A DNA stretch of 64,000 nt from Streptomyces sp. NBC_01314 (GTDB lineage: Bacteria > Actinomycetota > Actinomycetes > Streptomycetales > Streptomycetaceae). The stretch's first letter is position 1; the number at the start of each line of letters is the position of its first letter. The notes under the pieces were generated by a model. It ran no database searches and had not been told where the DNA came from. It saw only the letters and a program-made list of their open reading frames with translations. The stretch is taken from contig NZ_CP108394.1 of assembly GCF_041435215.1 (NCBI RefSeq), positions 7,068,001 to 7,132,000 on the forward strand, written 5' to 3'. Positions 8,950 through 18,609 of this stretch are shown here, piece by piece. The position numbers and the translations under genes were made by a program.

Positions 8950-9228
8950 ATGGCCATCGAGGTCCGCATCCCCACCATCCTCCGCCAGTACACCGACGGT
9001 CAGAAGGCGGTGGAGGGAGCCGGTGCCACCCTCGCCGACCTGTTCACCGACCTGGAGAGCCGCCACACGGGCATTCAGGCCCGCATCGTGGACGCCGGTG
9101 AACTGCGCCGCTTCGTCAACGTCTACCTGAACGACGAGGACGTCCGCTTCCTGGAGGGCATCAACACCAAGCTGACCGACGGCGACAACGTGACCATCCT
9201 GCCGGCGGTGGCCGGCGGTATGGCCTGA
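8950..9228 (+). CDS. cysO: ubiquitin-like sulfur carrier CysO (MoaD/ThiS family)
   Basis: CysO carries sulfur as a C-terminal thiocarboxylate and donates it to O-phosphoserine on CysM. The 92-residue beta-grasp protein has the family core IPTILRQYTDGQ, FVNVYLNDEDVRFL and DGDNVTILPAVAGG. The glycine pair is residues 89-90, but two residues (Met-Ala) follow it. A carrier active site needs a free Gly-Gly end, so the tail must be removed; Mec, a JAMM peptidase encoded 1.5 kb upstream, is the obvious candidate. The RBS is ACAGGAG 12 bases upstream. cysM starts 6 bases after the stop, so the two are cotranscribed. Confidence 0.93.
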   Translation: MAIEVRIPTILRQYTDGQKAVEGAGATLADLFTDLESRHTGIQARIVDAGELRRFVNVYLNDEDVRFLEGINTKLTDGDNVTILPAVAGGMA

Positions 9229-10185
<957 letters not shown>

Positions 10186-10216
10186 GAGCGGGCACGCTGC
10201 CTGCACGGGGCCCGTA

Positions 10217-10236
10217 GCCCCTGCTTTTTCAGGGGC
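10217..10236 (+). terminator. short hairpin after cysM
   Basis: GCCCCTG / CAGGGGC with a CTTTTT loop lies 32 bases after the cysM stop and merges into an interspersed repeat. It may act as a weak terminator. Confidence 0.5.
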
Positions 10237-10260
10237 GCGGGGAACTGCGCGAGAAGCCCC
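10230..10260 (+). repeat. interspersed GC-rich repeat, copy 1
   Basis: The core AGGGGCGCGGGGAACTGCGC is one orientation of an element seen again near 26011, 30731 and 63844 in the reverse orientation. It is always intergenic. I know the same short sequence as very common between genes in Streptomyces chromosomes; its function is not established. Confidence 0.75.
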
Positions 10261-10348
10261 ACCGAGCCCGCGGGTGGGGGTCGAAGGGGCGCAGCCCCTG
10301 GGGATGGGGTGGGACGGGTAAGGGCGGCGGGGGCGAAAAAAGTCCCCG

Positions 10349-10837
10349 TCAGTTCGACAGGTGGCGGACCTGGTCCCACAGGATCGGATCCGCCACGCCC
10401 GCCTTCCGCCGGAAGTCGCGGACCGGCACCTCACGAAGCTCGCCCGTCTCCAGAAAACTGGGCCGGCCCCCGCTGTCGCCGACGGTGCCCGGGGGCAGCG
10501 GAATCACCCCGGGGCGCTCGTCACGGTACCGACTGGTGATCTTGGCGACGCGCGCCCGGTCCCCGCGCACGGCCAGGACGAGACAGGGCCGGTCCTTGCC
10601 ACCGGGCCCGTCCTCGAACGGCACGCTCGCCCACCAGATCTCGGCGGGCCGGGGCCGCGGCACGGGCCCGGCGCCGGGCCTCTCCGACCGCTCGGAACGC
10701 CCCGGCGGCCGACTCCGCCCACCCGGCCGCCCCGATCGCCGCGGCGGCCGCCGCGACCGCCCCCACCCGTCGACGACCGAAGCGACCAGCGCCAGCAACA
10801 CCACTGCCGCGAGCGCCAGCCACCATGTTGTGTCCAT
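10349..10837 (-). CDS. membrane-anchored PemK/MazF-like protein
   Basis: The 162-residue protein starts with MDTTWWLALAAVVLLALVAS, a single transmembrane helix, then an Arg/Pro/Gly-rich linker. The C-terminal half has PemK/MazF features: a strand GEIWWA-like AEIWWASVPFEDG, KDRPCLVLAV, and RVAKITSRYRDERPGVIPLP. MazF-family toxins are mRNA interferases, but they are normally cytosolic, short, and paired with an antitoxin. Here no antitoxin gene is adjacent, and the membrane anchor is unusual. The ATG at 10837 is preferred because it begins the hydrophobic segment; upstream in-frame starts add low-complexity sequence. Confidence 0.75.
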   Translation of the reverse strand: MDTTWWLALAAVVLLALVASVVDGWGRSRRPPRRSGRPGGRSRPPGRSERSERPGAGPVPRPRPAEIWWASVPFEDGPGGKDRPCLVLAVRGDRARVAKITSRYRDERPGVIPLPPGTVGDSGGRPSFLETGELREVPVRDFRRKAGVADPILWDQVRHLSN

Positions 10838-11164
10838 AGCCACGACGGTACCGGCGCGCACCGCGCTCACGCCCGCCCTGACGCGCGCCTCCGCGCTCTT
10901 CGGTACCACCTCACCCCGGCCCACGCGCGCCTCAACAGCCCTGCCACCAGCCGAACCGGTGACACCACAGGTGAGTTCGCCCACAACGACCCCTGGCGGA
11001 GGAGCGACCCACCCTTTTGCGCCTTACGCTCAACGGACCGCACAACTCTCTTTGCACCCCTGCCCGTCCTTCGCAACCCCGCTAACTGCAATCCGCAACC
11101 CGTCTGCACGTCACGACTGACACGACTGTCACGACTTCACGCCAGCGCGGAGGTTCCAGCTCTC
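10838..11164. other. intergenic region upstream of the MBL-fold gene
   Basis: No gene is supported. Divergent starts flank the region. 11111-11137 holds three direct 9-bp units (T/A)CACGACTG, a possible regulator site. CGCGGAGG at 11146-11153 is the ribosome-binding site of the next gene. Confidence 0.55.
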
Positions 11165-11917
11165 ATGAAGCTCACCGTCGTCGGCTGCTCGGGGTCGTTC
11201 CCTTCCGCGGAATCGGCCTGTTCGAGCTACCTCGTAGAGGCCGACGGCTTCCGGCTGCTTCTCGACATGGGCAACGGTGCCCTCGGCGAGCTGCAGCGCC
11301 ACTGCGGTCTCTACGACCTCGACGCGATCTTCCTCAGCCATCTGCACGCCGACCACTGCATCGACATGTGCGCGTACTTCGTCGCACGCTACTACCGCCA
11401 TGACGGCGGCCGCTGCGCCCCCATCCCGGTCTACGGGCCCGAGGGCACCGAGCAGCGCCTGACCACGGCCTACGCGGACACCCCGTCCGCCTCCTCCATG
11501 AGCGAGGTCTTCGACTTCCACACGGTCAAGCCGAGCACGTTCGAGATCGGCCCCTTCACCATCCACACGGAACGGGTCGCCCACCCCGTCGAGGCGTACG
11601 GCATCCGGATCGAGCACGGCGGCCGGGTCCTGACGTACTCCGGGGACACCGGCGTCACCGACACCCTGGACGAACTGGCCCGCGACGCCGACCTGTTCCT
11701 GTGCGAGGCCGCCTTCACGCACGGCAAGGAGAACATCCCGGACCTCCATCTCAACGGCCGCGAGGCCGGTGAGACGGCCGCCCGGGCAGCCGCCCGCCGT
11801 CTCCTCCTCACCCACATCCCGCCGTGGACCGACCCGCAGGTCAACCTCGCCGACGCCCGCGAGGTGTACGACGGCCCGGTGGAACTGGCGGTGCCGAGGA
11901 TGTCGTACGAGATCTAG
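11165..11917 (+). CDS. MBL-fold metal-dependent hydrolase (RNase Z-like)
   Basis: The 250-residue protein is a metallo-beta-lactamase-fold hydrolase. It has the metal motif SHLHADHCID (HxHxDH), a second histidine in ERVAHPVEAYG, the aspartate in LTYSGDTGVTD, and a late histidine in LLLTHIPPW. The N-terminus MKLTVVGCSGSFPSAESACS and overall layout resemble RNase Z/phosphodiesterase-type members, including the ESACSSYLVE entry seen in Streptomyces homologues. No exosite for tRNA is visible, so RNase Z activity is not claimed. The RBS CGCGGAGG lies upstream. It converges on the PTS gene across a perfect hairpin. Confidence 0.88.
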   Translation: MKLTVVGCSGSFPSAESACSSYLVEADGFRLLLDMGNGALGELQRHCGLYDLDAIFLSHLHADHCIDMCAYFVARYYRHDGGRCAPIPVYGPEGTEQRLTTAYADTPSASSMSEVFDFHTVKPSTFEIGPFTIHTERVAHPVEAYGIRIEHGGRVLTYSGDTGVTDTLDELARDADLFLCEAAFTHGKENIPDLHLNGREAGETAARAAARRLLLTHIPPWTDPQVNLADAREVYDGPVELAVPRMSYEI

Positions 11918-11932
11918 GGCCGGACGTACGGA

Positions 11933-11959
11933 GAAGGCCCCCGGAATCCGGGGGCCTTC
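11933..11959. terminator. bidirectional hairpin terminator between convergent genes
   Basis: A perfect 12-bp stem GAAGGCCCCCGG / CCGGGGGCCTTC with an AAT loop lies between the MBL-fold gene (+) and the PTS permease gene (-). T-rich bases follow on the plus strand (TTCTTC). Confidence 0.85.
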
Positions 11960-11984
11960 TTCGCGCTCGGGGGAGCCGCGACGG

Positions 11985-13262
<1,278 letters not shown>

Positions 13263-13324
13263 AACTTCCTCCAGTAGGCAGGGCGCCGCCCAGGGACGGG
13301 AGTGTGGGGGAGGGCAGCACGGGA

Positions 13325-13340
13325 GAGGTCTACACCATTC
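13325..13340. promoter_or_regulatory. DasR (dre) site 1, upstream of nagE2
   Basis: GAGGTCTACACCATTC reads GAATGGTGTAGACCTC on the nagE2 strand. It matches the core TGGTGTAGACC of the Streptomyces DasR response element. It abuts site 2 as an inverted pair. Confidence 0.75.
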
Positions 13341-13356
13341 AGTGGTGTAGACCTGT
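13341..13356. promoter_or_regulatory. DasR (dre) site 2, upstream of nagE2
   Basis: AGTGGTGTAGACCTGT matches the 16-bp dre consensus A(C/G)TGGTCTAGACCA(C/G)T at most positions. DasR is a GntR-family repressor released by glucosamine-6-phosphate. Confidence 0.8.
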
Positions 13357-13460
13357 TGTAGCACGCTGAGGGTCACCCAAGGAACCCGCGATTCCCGTTT
13401 TATGCCTTCGTGATCTCGCCCGGCCGTCACCGGTCGTTTCTGCTTGGCGGGCACCCGCCC

Positions 13461-13476
13461 GGTGGTGTAGACCAGT
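13461..13476. promoter_or_regulatory. DasR (dre) site 3, upstream of nagF
   Basis: GGTGGTGTAGACCAGT lies 58 bases before the nagF start and just upstream of a possible -10 (TACGGT near 13481). It is the best dre match in the window. Confidence 0.82.
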
Positions 13477-13533
13477 CGCATACGGTCCGTAGGGCACAGC
13501 GGTCCGGATCAGGCAGACCAAGGAGAAATCGCC

Positions 13534-13767
13534 ATGGCCACCAAGGCTGAGAAGATCGTCGCCGGGCTCGGCGGCCTCGACAACATCGAAGAGGTCGAGG
13601 GCTGCATCACGCGCCTGCGCACCGAGGTCCATGACGCCTCCCTCGTGAACGACGCCGCACTCAAGGCCGCCGGCGCCCACGGAGTCGTCAAGATGGGCAC
13701 CGCGATCCAGGTCGTCATCGGCACGGACGCCGACCCCATCGCCACGGAGATCGAAGACATGATGTAA
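13534..13767 (+). CDS. nagF: PTS EIIB phosphocarrier, N-acetylglucosamine type
   Basis: This 77-residue single-domain EIIB accepts phosphate from EIIA and passes it to the incoming sugar on the EIIC permease. The phosphorylation site is C24 in [14 protein letters not shown], and the [17 protein letters not shown] segment is the standard EIIB fold. It is divergent from nagE2 with the dre sites between them. The RBS is CAAGGAGAAA just before the ATG. Confidence 0.93.
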   Translation: MATKAEKIVAGLGGLDNIEEVEGCITRLRTEVHDASLVNDAALKAAGAHGVVKMGTAIQVVIGTDADPIATEIEDMM

Positions 13768-13844
13768 CCGCGCCCGCTTCCACCGACGGGGGTCCTTCCC
13801 GGCGCGGGAGGGCCCTCTCCGCATGTGCCGCTAGGCTCGGCGCC

Positions 13845-14582
13845 ATGTCTCGAATCGACGGCCGCACGCCCGAACAGCTCCGCCCGGTCACCATCGAACG
13901 CGGGTGGAGCAAGCACGCCGAGGGCTCCGTCCTCGTCTCCTTCGGCGACACGAAGGTCTTCTGCACCGCCTCCTTCACCGAAGGCGTCCCCCGCTGGCGC
14001 AAGGGCAGCGGCGAGGGCTGGGTCACCGCCGAGTACTCCATGCTCCCCCGCGCCACCAACACCCGCGGCGACCGCGAGTCCGTACGCGGCAAGATCGGCG
14101 GCCGCACCCACGAGATCTCCCGCCTCATCGGCCGCTCCCTTCGCGCCGTCATCGACTACAAGGCGCTCGGCGAGAACATGATCGTCCTGGACTGCGACGT
14201 CCTCCAGGCCGACGGCGGCACGCGTACGGCGGCCATCACCGGCGCGTACGTCGCGCTGGCCGACGCCGTGTCCTGGGCCCAGGGCAGGAAGCTGATCAAG
14301 GCCAACCGTCAGCCCCTCACCGGCACGGTCAGCGCGGTGTCGGTGGGCATCGTCGGCGGCGTCCCCCTCCTCGACCTCTGCTACGAGGAGGACGTGAAGG
14401 CCGACACCGACATGAACGTCGTCTGCACCGGCGACGGCCGCTTCGTCGAGGTCCAGGGCACCGCCGAGGCCGAGCCGTTCGCCCGCGAGGAACTCAACTC
14501 GCTGCTGGACCTCGCCGTTTCCGGCTGCACGGATCTGGCGCTCCTGCAGCGCAAGGCACTTGATACGGTCCTCGAAAGGTAA
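13845..14582 (+). CDS. rph: ribonuclease PH
   Basis: RNase PH is a phosphorolytic 3'-5' exoribonuclease that trims tRNA 3' ends. The 245-residue product has normal family length. Signatures include the N-terminal [46 protein letters not shown] (phosphate and RNA binding) and [20 protein letters not shown]. It is followed by a lipoprotein gene and rdgB on the same strand, the conserved Streptomyces order. A spacing of 157 bases suggests the lipoprotein has its own translation signals. Confidence 0.95.
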   Translation: MSRIDGRTPEQLRPVTIERGWSKHAEGSVLVSFGDTKVFCTASFTEGVPRWRKGSGEGWVTAEYSMLPRATNTRGDRESVRGKIGGRTHEISRLIGRSLRAVIDYKALGENMIVLDCDVLQADGGTRTAAITGAYVALADAVSWAQGRKLIKANRQPLTGTVSAVSVGIVGGVPLLDLCYEEDVKADTDMNVVCTGDGRFVEVQGTAEAEPFAREELNSLLDLAVSGCTDLALLQRKALDTVLER

Positions 14583-14739
14583 AGGGCACCCCAAGAGCGA
14601 TGGCCGCCGACAGCAACCACGGCGGCCCCGCCCGCGTCCTTGCACATACGGGCGCACGGCACACCACCGTGCGCCCGGCCACACCGGCACCAGCCGTTCC
14701 CGGGGCCGTCAGGCCTGCAACCAGTAGGAGGACCGTTCC

Positions 14740-15138
14740 ATGGCCGCGAGCCGCCGACGCCGTATGACCACCATCGCCGGAGCCGTAGCTGCCGTCGCCC
14801 TCACGGCCGGCCTCACCACCGGCTGCGACGCCGTGAACAAGGCCCTGGACTGCGTCCAGACCGCCGACGCCATCGCCCAGAGCGTGGACGACCTCCAGCA
14901 GGCCGTGCAGAACGCGGCGAACGACCCGACGCAGCTGGAGGAGTCCCTCGACTCCATCGACAAGAACCTCGACGAGATCGGTGACAAGACGGACAACACC
15001 GACGTCACCAAGGCCGTCGACTCCCTCCAGGGGGCCGTCACCGACACCCGCACCGCCGTGGAGAACGGCGACACGACCCCCGACATCAGCGGCATCACCG
15101 ACGCGGCGGGCGAACTGACGAAGGTCTGCACCTCGTAA
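14740..15138 (+). CDS. small secreted lipoprotein
   Basis: The 132-residue precursor has an Arg-rich N-terminus, a hydrophobic stretch and the lipobox LTTGC with cysteine 29, so it is predicted to be lipidated and anchored outside the membrane. The mature part is acidic and helical, rich in Asp and Thr, with a conserved-looking C-terminal cysteine (TKVCTS) and CVQTADAIAQSVDDLQQAV near its start. The RBS is GGAGGA 8 bases upstream. It lies between rph and rdgB. No function can be assigned; the location next to nucleotide-quality genes is conserved but unexplained. Confidence 0.85.
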   Translation: MAASRRRRMTTIAGAVAAVALTAGLTTGCDAVNKALDCVQTADAIAQSVDDLQQAVQNAANDPTQLEESLDSIDKNLDEIGDKTDNTDVTKAVDSLQGAVTDTRTAVENGDTTPDISGITDAAGELTKVCTS

Positions 15139-15179
15139 CCCATGCGAACCGGGCGGCGGGGATCGCGATACTGGTGGGC

Positions 15180-15782
15180 ATGACCCGCCTGATCCTCGCC
15201 ACCCGCAACGCCGGCAAGCTCACCGAGCTGAAGGCCATCCTCGCCGACGCAGGCCTCGCCCACGAGCTCGTCGGCGCGGACGCCTACCCCGACGTCCCCG
15301 ACGTCAAGGAAACCGGCGTCACCTTCGCCGAGAACGCCCTGCTGAAGGCACACGCCCTGGCCCGGGCCACGGGCTTCCCCGCCATCGCCGACGACTCCGG
15401 CCTCTGCGTCGACGTCCTGAACGGCGCCCCCGGCATCTTCTCCGCCCGCTGGGCAGGCACCCACGGCGACGACAGGGCCAACCTGGAGCTGCTGCTGGCC
15501 CAACTCGGCGACATCGCCGACGAACACCGGGGCGCCCACTTCAACTGCGCGGCGGCCCTCGCGCTGCCCGACGGCACGGAGAGGGTGGTCGAGGGCCGGC
15601 TGCGCGGCTCACTGCGCCACACCCCCACCGGCACGAACGGCTTCGGCTACGACCCCATCCTCCAGCCGGACGGCGACACCCGAACCTGCGCCGAGCTGAC
15701 CGCCGAGGAGAAGAACGCGATCAGTCACCGGGGGAAGGCGTTCCGGGGGCTGGTGCCGGTGTTGCGGGAGTTGTTGGGCTGA
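15180..15782 (+). CDS. rdgB: non-canonical purine NTP pyrophosphatase (RdgB/HAM1)
   Basis: RdgB removes dITP, XTP and ITP from the nucleotide pool by hydrolysing them to monophosphate and pyrophosphate. The 200-residue protein shows the family motifs LILATRNAGKLTELKAIL, TGVTFAENALLKA, AIADDSGLCVDVLNGAPGI and GTNGFGYDPIL, ending SHRGKAFRGL. ATG 15180 is used; GTG 15174 would add two residues. It converges on tRNA-Leu across a strong hairpin at 15793-15827. Confidence 0.94.
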   Translation: MTRLILATRNAGKLTELKAILADAGLAHELVGADAYPDVPDVKETGVTFAENALLKAHALARATGFPAIADDSGLCVDVLNGAPGIFSARWAGTHGDDRANLELLLAQLGDIADEHRGAHFNCAAALALPDGTERVVEGRLRGSLRHTPTGTNGFGYDPILQPDGDTRTCAELTAEEKNAISHRGKAFRGLVPVLRELLG

Positions 15783-15792
15783 GGTGCACGAG

Positions 15793-15827
15793 AAGGTCCG
15801 GCTTGTGAAATTCGCAAGCCGGACCTT
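15793..15827. terminator. hairpin between rdgB and tRNA-Leu
   Basis: A perfect 13-bp stem AAGGTCCGGCTTG / CAAGCCGGACCTT with a 9-base loop lies 11 bases after the rdgB stop and 16 bases beyond the tRNA 3' end. It can terminate both convergent units. Confidence 0.85.
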
Positions 15828-15842
15828 GAAAGTGAAGGTAAG

Positions 15843-15925
15843 TGCGGCCTGAGGGATTCGAACCCTCACGGGATTACTCCCATCGCACCCTAAATGCGAG
15901 GCGTCTACCGTTCCGCCAAGGCCGC
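15843..15925 (-). tRNA. tRNA-Leu (anticodon UAG)
   Basis: The 83-base gene on the minus strand folds as a type II tRNA. The acceptor stem is GCGGCCT / AGGCCGC with discriminator A, the T-arm is GTTCGAATC-like GGTTCGAATCCC, and there is a long variable arm (GGGAGTAATCCC). The anticodon stem TCGCA / TGCGA encloses loop TTTAGGG, giving anticodon TAG, which reads CUA leucine codons. CCA is not encoded. CUA is rare in this high-G+C genome. Confidence 0.95.
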
Positions 15926-15982
15926 TAGCCGCCCGTCGTCGTCGGGCATGACGGGCGGCTGCAAGTGTACGGTGATCGGCAC

Positions 15983-17041
15983 CTATCCGGCGAGCGACGT
16001 TCGCTCTTTCTGTCGACACCACGTATCCGTCAGTGCGTGGCAGTTCGGGCACAGGTACCGCAAGTTCTCCTGGCGGTTGTCGTGCCAGTCCCCGTTGACG
16101 TGGTCGATCTGCAAGGTGATGCGGCGGCCCAGCCATTCACCGGTGTTGCCGCAACTTGCGCACGCGTACGGCACTCCGACTTCGGTCAGGGCTCGGTGCA
16201 ACTGGGCCCTGTTGGTTCGTCCGGCGTGCTCGGGCAGGACGACGAGTACGCGACGGGCCGTCGACGCGGGGGCCGGGCTGTCCGGCTTGCCCCAGGCGCG
16301 GCGCCTGAAGTGGCTGGTGTCGAGTCCGAGGCGCGCCGCGGCACGCCGCACGCGTCGATGGTTGGTGTCATTAACGGCCAGACCGAGGCCACGCATCACA
16401 TCGGCATAGCTCGATGCCTGTGGGATCAGGGTGCGAAGTGTGTCCTCGTGAATCGGCAAACGGGTGTGGGAGAAGTGCTTTGTGTCAACGTCCCGTTCGC
16501 GCAACATGCGGAGCAGCGTGGCGCGCGAGCGGCTGTCGTCTGCAACGCCCAATGAACGCGCCACGCCGCGCACGCTGTGCGCTGTGCCTGCGGCTGCTCT
16601 CAACTCCTCGGTGGTGAAGGGTAGGTCCAGCTCGGGGCGGTCGATGCCGGGGAAATGGCTGATGTCGATTCCTGCCGCGTCGATGCGGCGTCGGATATGG
16701 GACAGCGTGCCGGTGGCCGGAGTGGCGCCCAGCTTGAGTGCTACCTCGCGCAGTGAAGACGAAGAGGCGGCGGCTTCGGCGATGGCGGCATCTGGGTACT
16801 TGCGCCACGGGCTGCGCTTGGCGAAGTGGCTCGTGTCCAGCCCGTGACCGGCGACCTTCTGCTGGATTATGCGCCGCTGCCCCCCACTCGTGTTCAGGCT
16901 GAGCCGCCGCATCAGGTCTGTCCAGTTCCGAGCCTCGGGAACAAGCAGCGCGAGTCGTTCCTTGCTGTACGGATCAGGCGGCGTCGGCCTGTGCTCAGAG
17001 CTTCCCCATGTCAAAGGTCCAGGTCCTGGTTTGTTCTGCAC
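15983..17041 (-). CDS. HNH nuclease with four SHF-type DNA-binding repeats
   Basis: The product is about 352 residues. The C-terminal 60 residues form an HNH endonuclease with zinc cysteines: YACASCGNTGEW, the catalytic LQIDHVNGDWHDN, and NLRYLCPNCHALT. Before it lie four related units of about 55 residues, each a likely helix-turn-helix ending in a near-constant tail: GLDTSHF, GIDISHF, DVDTKHF and GLDTSHF. Such units resemble repeats seen in homing-type HNH proteins. GTG 17041 follows GGAGGGTGGAAGGGC; other in-frame starts are possible. It lies 57 bases from tRNA-Leu, on the same strand. Its target and role are unknown; homing, repair or defence are all possible. Confidence 0.82.
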   Translation of the reverse strand: MQNKPGPGPLTWGSSEHRPTPPDPYSKERLALLVPEARNWTDLMRRLSLNTSGGQRRIIQQKVAGHGLDTSHFAKRSPWRKYPDAAIAEAAASSSSLREVALKLGATPATGTLSHIRRRIDAAGIDISHFPGIDRPELDLPFTTEELRAAAGTAHSVRGVARSLGVADDSRSRATLLRMLRERDVDTKHFSHTRLPIHEDTLRTLIPQASSYADVMRGLGLAVNDTNHRRVRRAAARLGLDTSHFRRRAWGKPDSPAPASTARRVLVVLPEHAGRTNRAQLHRALTEVGVPYACASCGNTGEWLGRRITLQIDHVNGDWHDNRQENLRYLCPNCHALTDTWCRQKERTSLAG

Positions 17042-17130
17042 GCCCTTCCACCCTCCATCTCCGACTGTGCGTTCGCAGTCTCGTACGGAGTAACGAACCG
17101 CTAATCGGACAGTCACGCCCAAGATGCGGA

Positions 17131-17164
17131 ACGGCCCGTACCGGATCGTTCCGGTGCGGGCCGT
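17131..17164 (-). terminator. hairpin terminator after bcp
   Basis: A 14-bp stem CGGCCCGTACCGGA / TCCGGTGCGGGCCG with one G-U pair and a TCGT loop lies 21 bases past the bcp stop on the minus strand. Confidence 0.75.
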
Positions 17165-17184
17165 GAGGGTGGCTGGTGTGGAGC

Positions 17185-17652
17185 TCAGATGCCCAGGTCC
17201 TTGATGATCTTCGCCACGTGGCCTGTCGCGCGGACGTTGTACAGGGCCTGTTCGACCTTGCCCTCCTCGTCCACGATGATCGTGGAGCGGATGACGCCCA
17301 TGTAGGTCTTGCCGTAGTTCTTCTTCTCGCCGAAGGCGGCGTACGCGTCGAGGACCGTCTTGTCGGGGTCGCCGAGAAGGGTGACCTTCAGGGACTCCTT
17401 CTCGCGGAACTTGGCGAGTTTCTCGGGCTTGTCGGGGGAGATGCCGAGGACGTCGTACCCCGCGCCCGCGAGGAGCTCCAGGTTGTCGGTGAAGTCGCAG
17501 GCCTGCTTGGTGCAGCCGGGGGTCAGGGCGGCCGGGTAGAAGTAGACGATGACCTTGCGGCCCTTGTGGTCGGACAGGGACACCTCGTTGCCGTCGGCGT
17601 CGGGGAGGGTGAAGGCGGGGGCCACGTCACCGGGCTGGAGTCGCTCGCTCAT
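17185..17652 (-). CDS. bcp: thiol peroxidase, BCP/PrxQ-type peroxiredoxin
   Basis: The enzyme reduces hydroperoxides using thioredoxin-type donors. The 155-residue protein has the peroxidatic cysteine C47 in YFYPAALTPGCTKQACDF and the nearby resolving cysteine C52, the atypical 2-Cys arrangement of PrxQ. Other motifs are GDVAPAFTLPDADG at the start and RSTIIVDEEG. The residue before ALTPGC is alanine rather than the more common lysine. It is divergent from a DUF3618 gene 105 bases away and ends in a hairpin. Confidence 0.93.
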   Translation of the reverse strand: MSERLQPGDVAPAFTLPDADGNEVSLSDHKGRKVIVYFYPAALTPGCTKQACDFTDNLELLAGAGYDVLGISPDKPEKLAKFREKESLKVTLLGDPDKTVLDAYAAFGEKKNYGKTYMGVIRSTIIVDEEGKVEQALYNVRATGHVAKIIKDLGI

Positions 17653-17757
17653 CGGTCCAGCGTAATGGCGGGCCCTGGCGGTACGGCGCCGGGTCGAGCT
17701 GACAGACTGTCCGCAACCAAGAGATTTCAGGGACAACCGACAACGGGAGGCCGCGCG

Positions 17758-18096
17758 GTGGCGGAGACCTCGGACATCAGAACCCCGGCCGAGATCGAGG
17801 CGGACATCAAGCGCCGCCGCGACAACCTCGCCGAGACGCTCGACGAGATCGGCGTCCGCGTGCATCCCAGGACGATCGTGGGCGACGCCAAGGCCAAGGT
17901 CGTCTCGAACATCGATCACACCCTCGGCAAGGCCTACGTCTCGGTCAACCGTGTGGTGAGTGACGTCAGGGGCCAGTTCGTCGACGAGGGCGGGGCGCCC
18001 CGGGTCGAGCGCATCGTGCCCGTCGCCCTCGTGGTCGTCGGTGTCGTCGGAGTCGTCGGGTTCCTCGCCCTCGGCACGCGGCGTCGCAGGGCCTGA
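17758..18096 (+). CDS. DUF3618 membrane protein
   Basis: The 112-residue protein carries the DUF3618 motif TPAEIEADIKRRRDNLAETL near the N-terminus. One transmembrane helix (VPVALVVVGVVGVVGFLAL) and a basic end RRRRA finish it. GTG 17758 is chosen for the GGGAGG site 10 bases before. DUF3618 proteins are common in actinobacteria as small membrane-tethered helical proteins of unknown function. It is followed after 34 bases by the GroES-like gene and may be cotranscribed with it. Confidence 0.85.
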   Translation: MAETSDIRTPAEIEADIKRRRDNLAETLDEIGVRVHPRTIVGDAKAKVVSNIDHTLGKAYVSVNRVVSDVRGQFVDEGGAPRVERIVPVALVVVGVVGVVGFLALGTRRRRA

Positions 18097-18130
18097 CGCG
18101 GACCGGGATCGGGACAGGTAGGTTCGGGGC

Positions 18131-18472
18131 GTGAGCGAGAAGACCCAGCACGACAAGTTGCCCATCCGGATGCTGCACGACCGTGTGCTCGTGCGGCAGG
18201 ACACCGCCGAGGGCGAGCGGCGTTCCGGCGGCGGCATCCTGATCCCCGCGACGGCGGCCGTCGGCCGGCGCCTCGCCTGGGCCGAGGTCGTCACGGTCGG
18301 CCAGAACGTCCGGACCGTCGAGCCCGGCGACCGCGTCCTCTACGACCCCGAGGACCGTGCCGAGGTCGAGGTCCGGGGCGTCGCGTACGTCCTGATGCGC
18401 GAGCGCGATCTGCACGCCGTGGCCGCCGACCGGTTCGAGGGGTCGGAGGACTCCACCGGCCTGTATCTCTGA
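18131..18472 (+). CDS. GroES-family co-chaperonin-like protein
   Basis: The 113-residue protein has the chaperonin-10 fold: IRMLHDRVLVRQD, a mobile-loop-like ERRSGGGILIPA, and VGQNVRTVEPGDRVLYDPED. It differs from housekeeping GroES in loop sequence, a longer C-terminus (DLHAVAADRFEGSEDSTG) and the absence of a groEL neighbour. It is likely an accessory paralogue. It ends 26 bases before a 68-bp perfect palindrome. Confidence 0.86.
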   Translation: MSEKTQHDKLPIRMLHDRVLVRQDTAEGERRSGGGILIPATAAVGRRLAWAEVVTVGQNVRTVEPGDRVLYDPEDRAEVEVRGVAYVLMRERDLHAVAADRFEGSEDSTGLYL

Positions 18473-18497
18473 CCTGTATCTCTGATGCGCAGGCGGT

Positions 18498-18565
18498 AGA
18501 AGGCGGTAGAAGGCGGTGGGGGTGGTGACCATGGTCACCACCCCCACCGCCTTCTACCGCCTTCT
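18498..18565. terminator. 68-bp perfect palindrome between convergent genes
   Basis: Two 34-base arms pair without a mismatch and without any loop, centred between 18531 and 18532. The arm contains two AGGCGGTAGA units and GGGGGTGGTGACC. It separates the GroES-like gene (+) and the penicillin-binding protein (-) and probably terminates both. Confidence 0.85.
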
Positions 18566-18609
18566 GCCCGGGTGGGGGTGAAGGCCCCCCGGTCACTGAG
18601 CAGCCGTAG

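Noticed and set aside
15843..15925. Integrative element attached at tRNA-Leu.
   Set aside because: No second copy of the tRNA 3' end and no integrase are visible, so the HNH gene cannot be shown to be an insertion.
16186..16847. Plus-strand frames opposite the HNH gene.
   Set aside because: They are antisense shadows; the minus-strand frame carries the HNH motif and the repeat structure.
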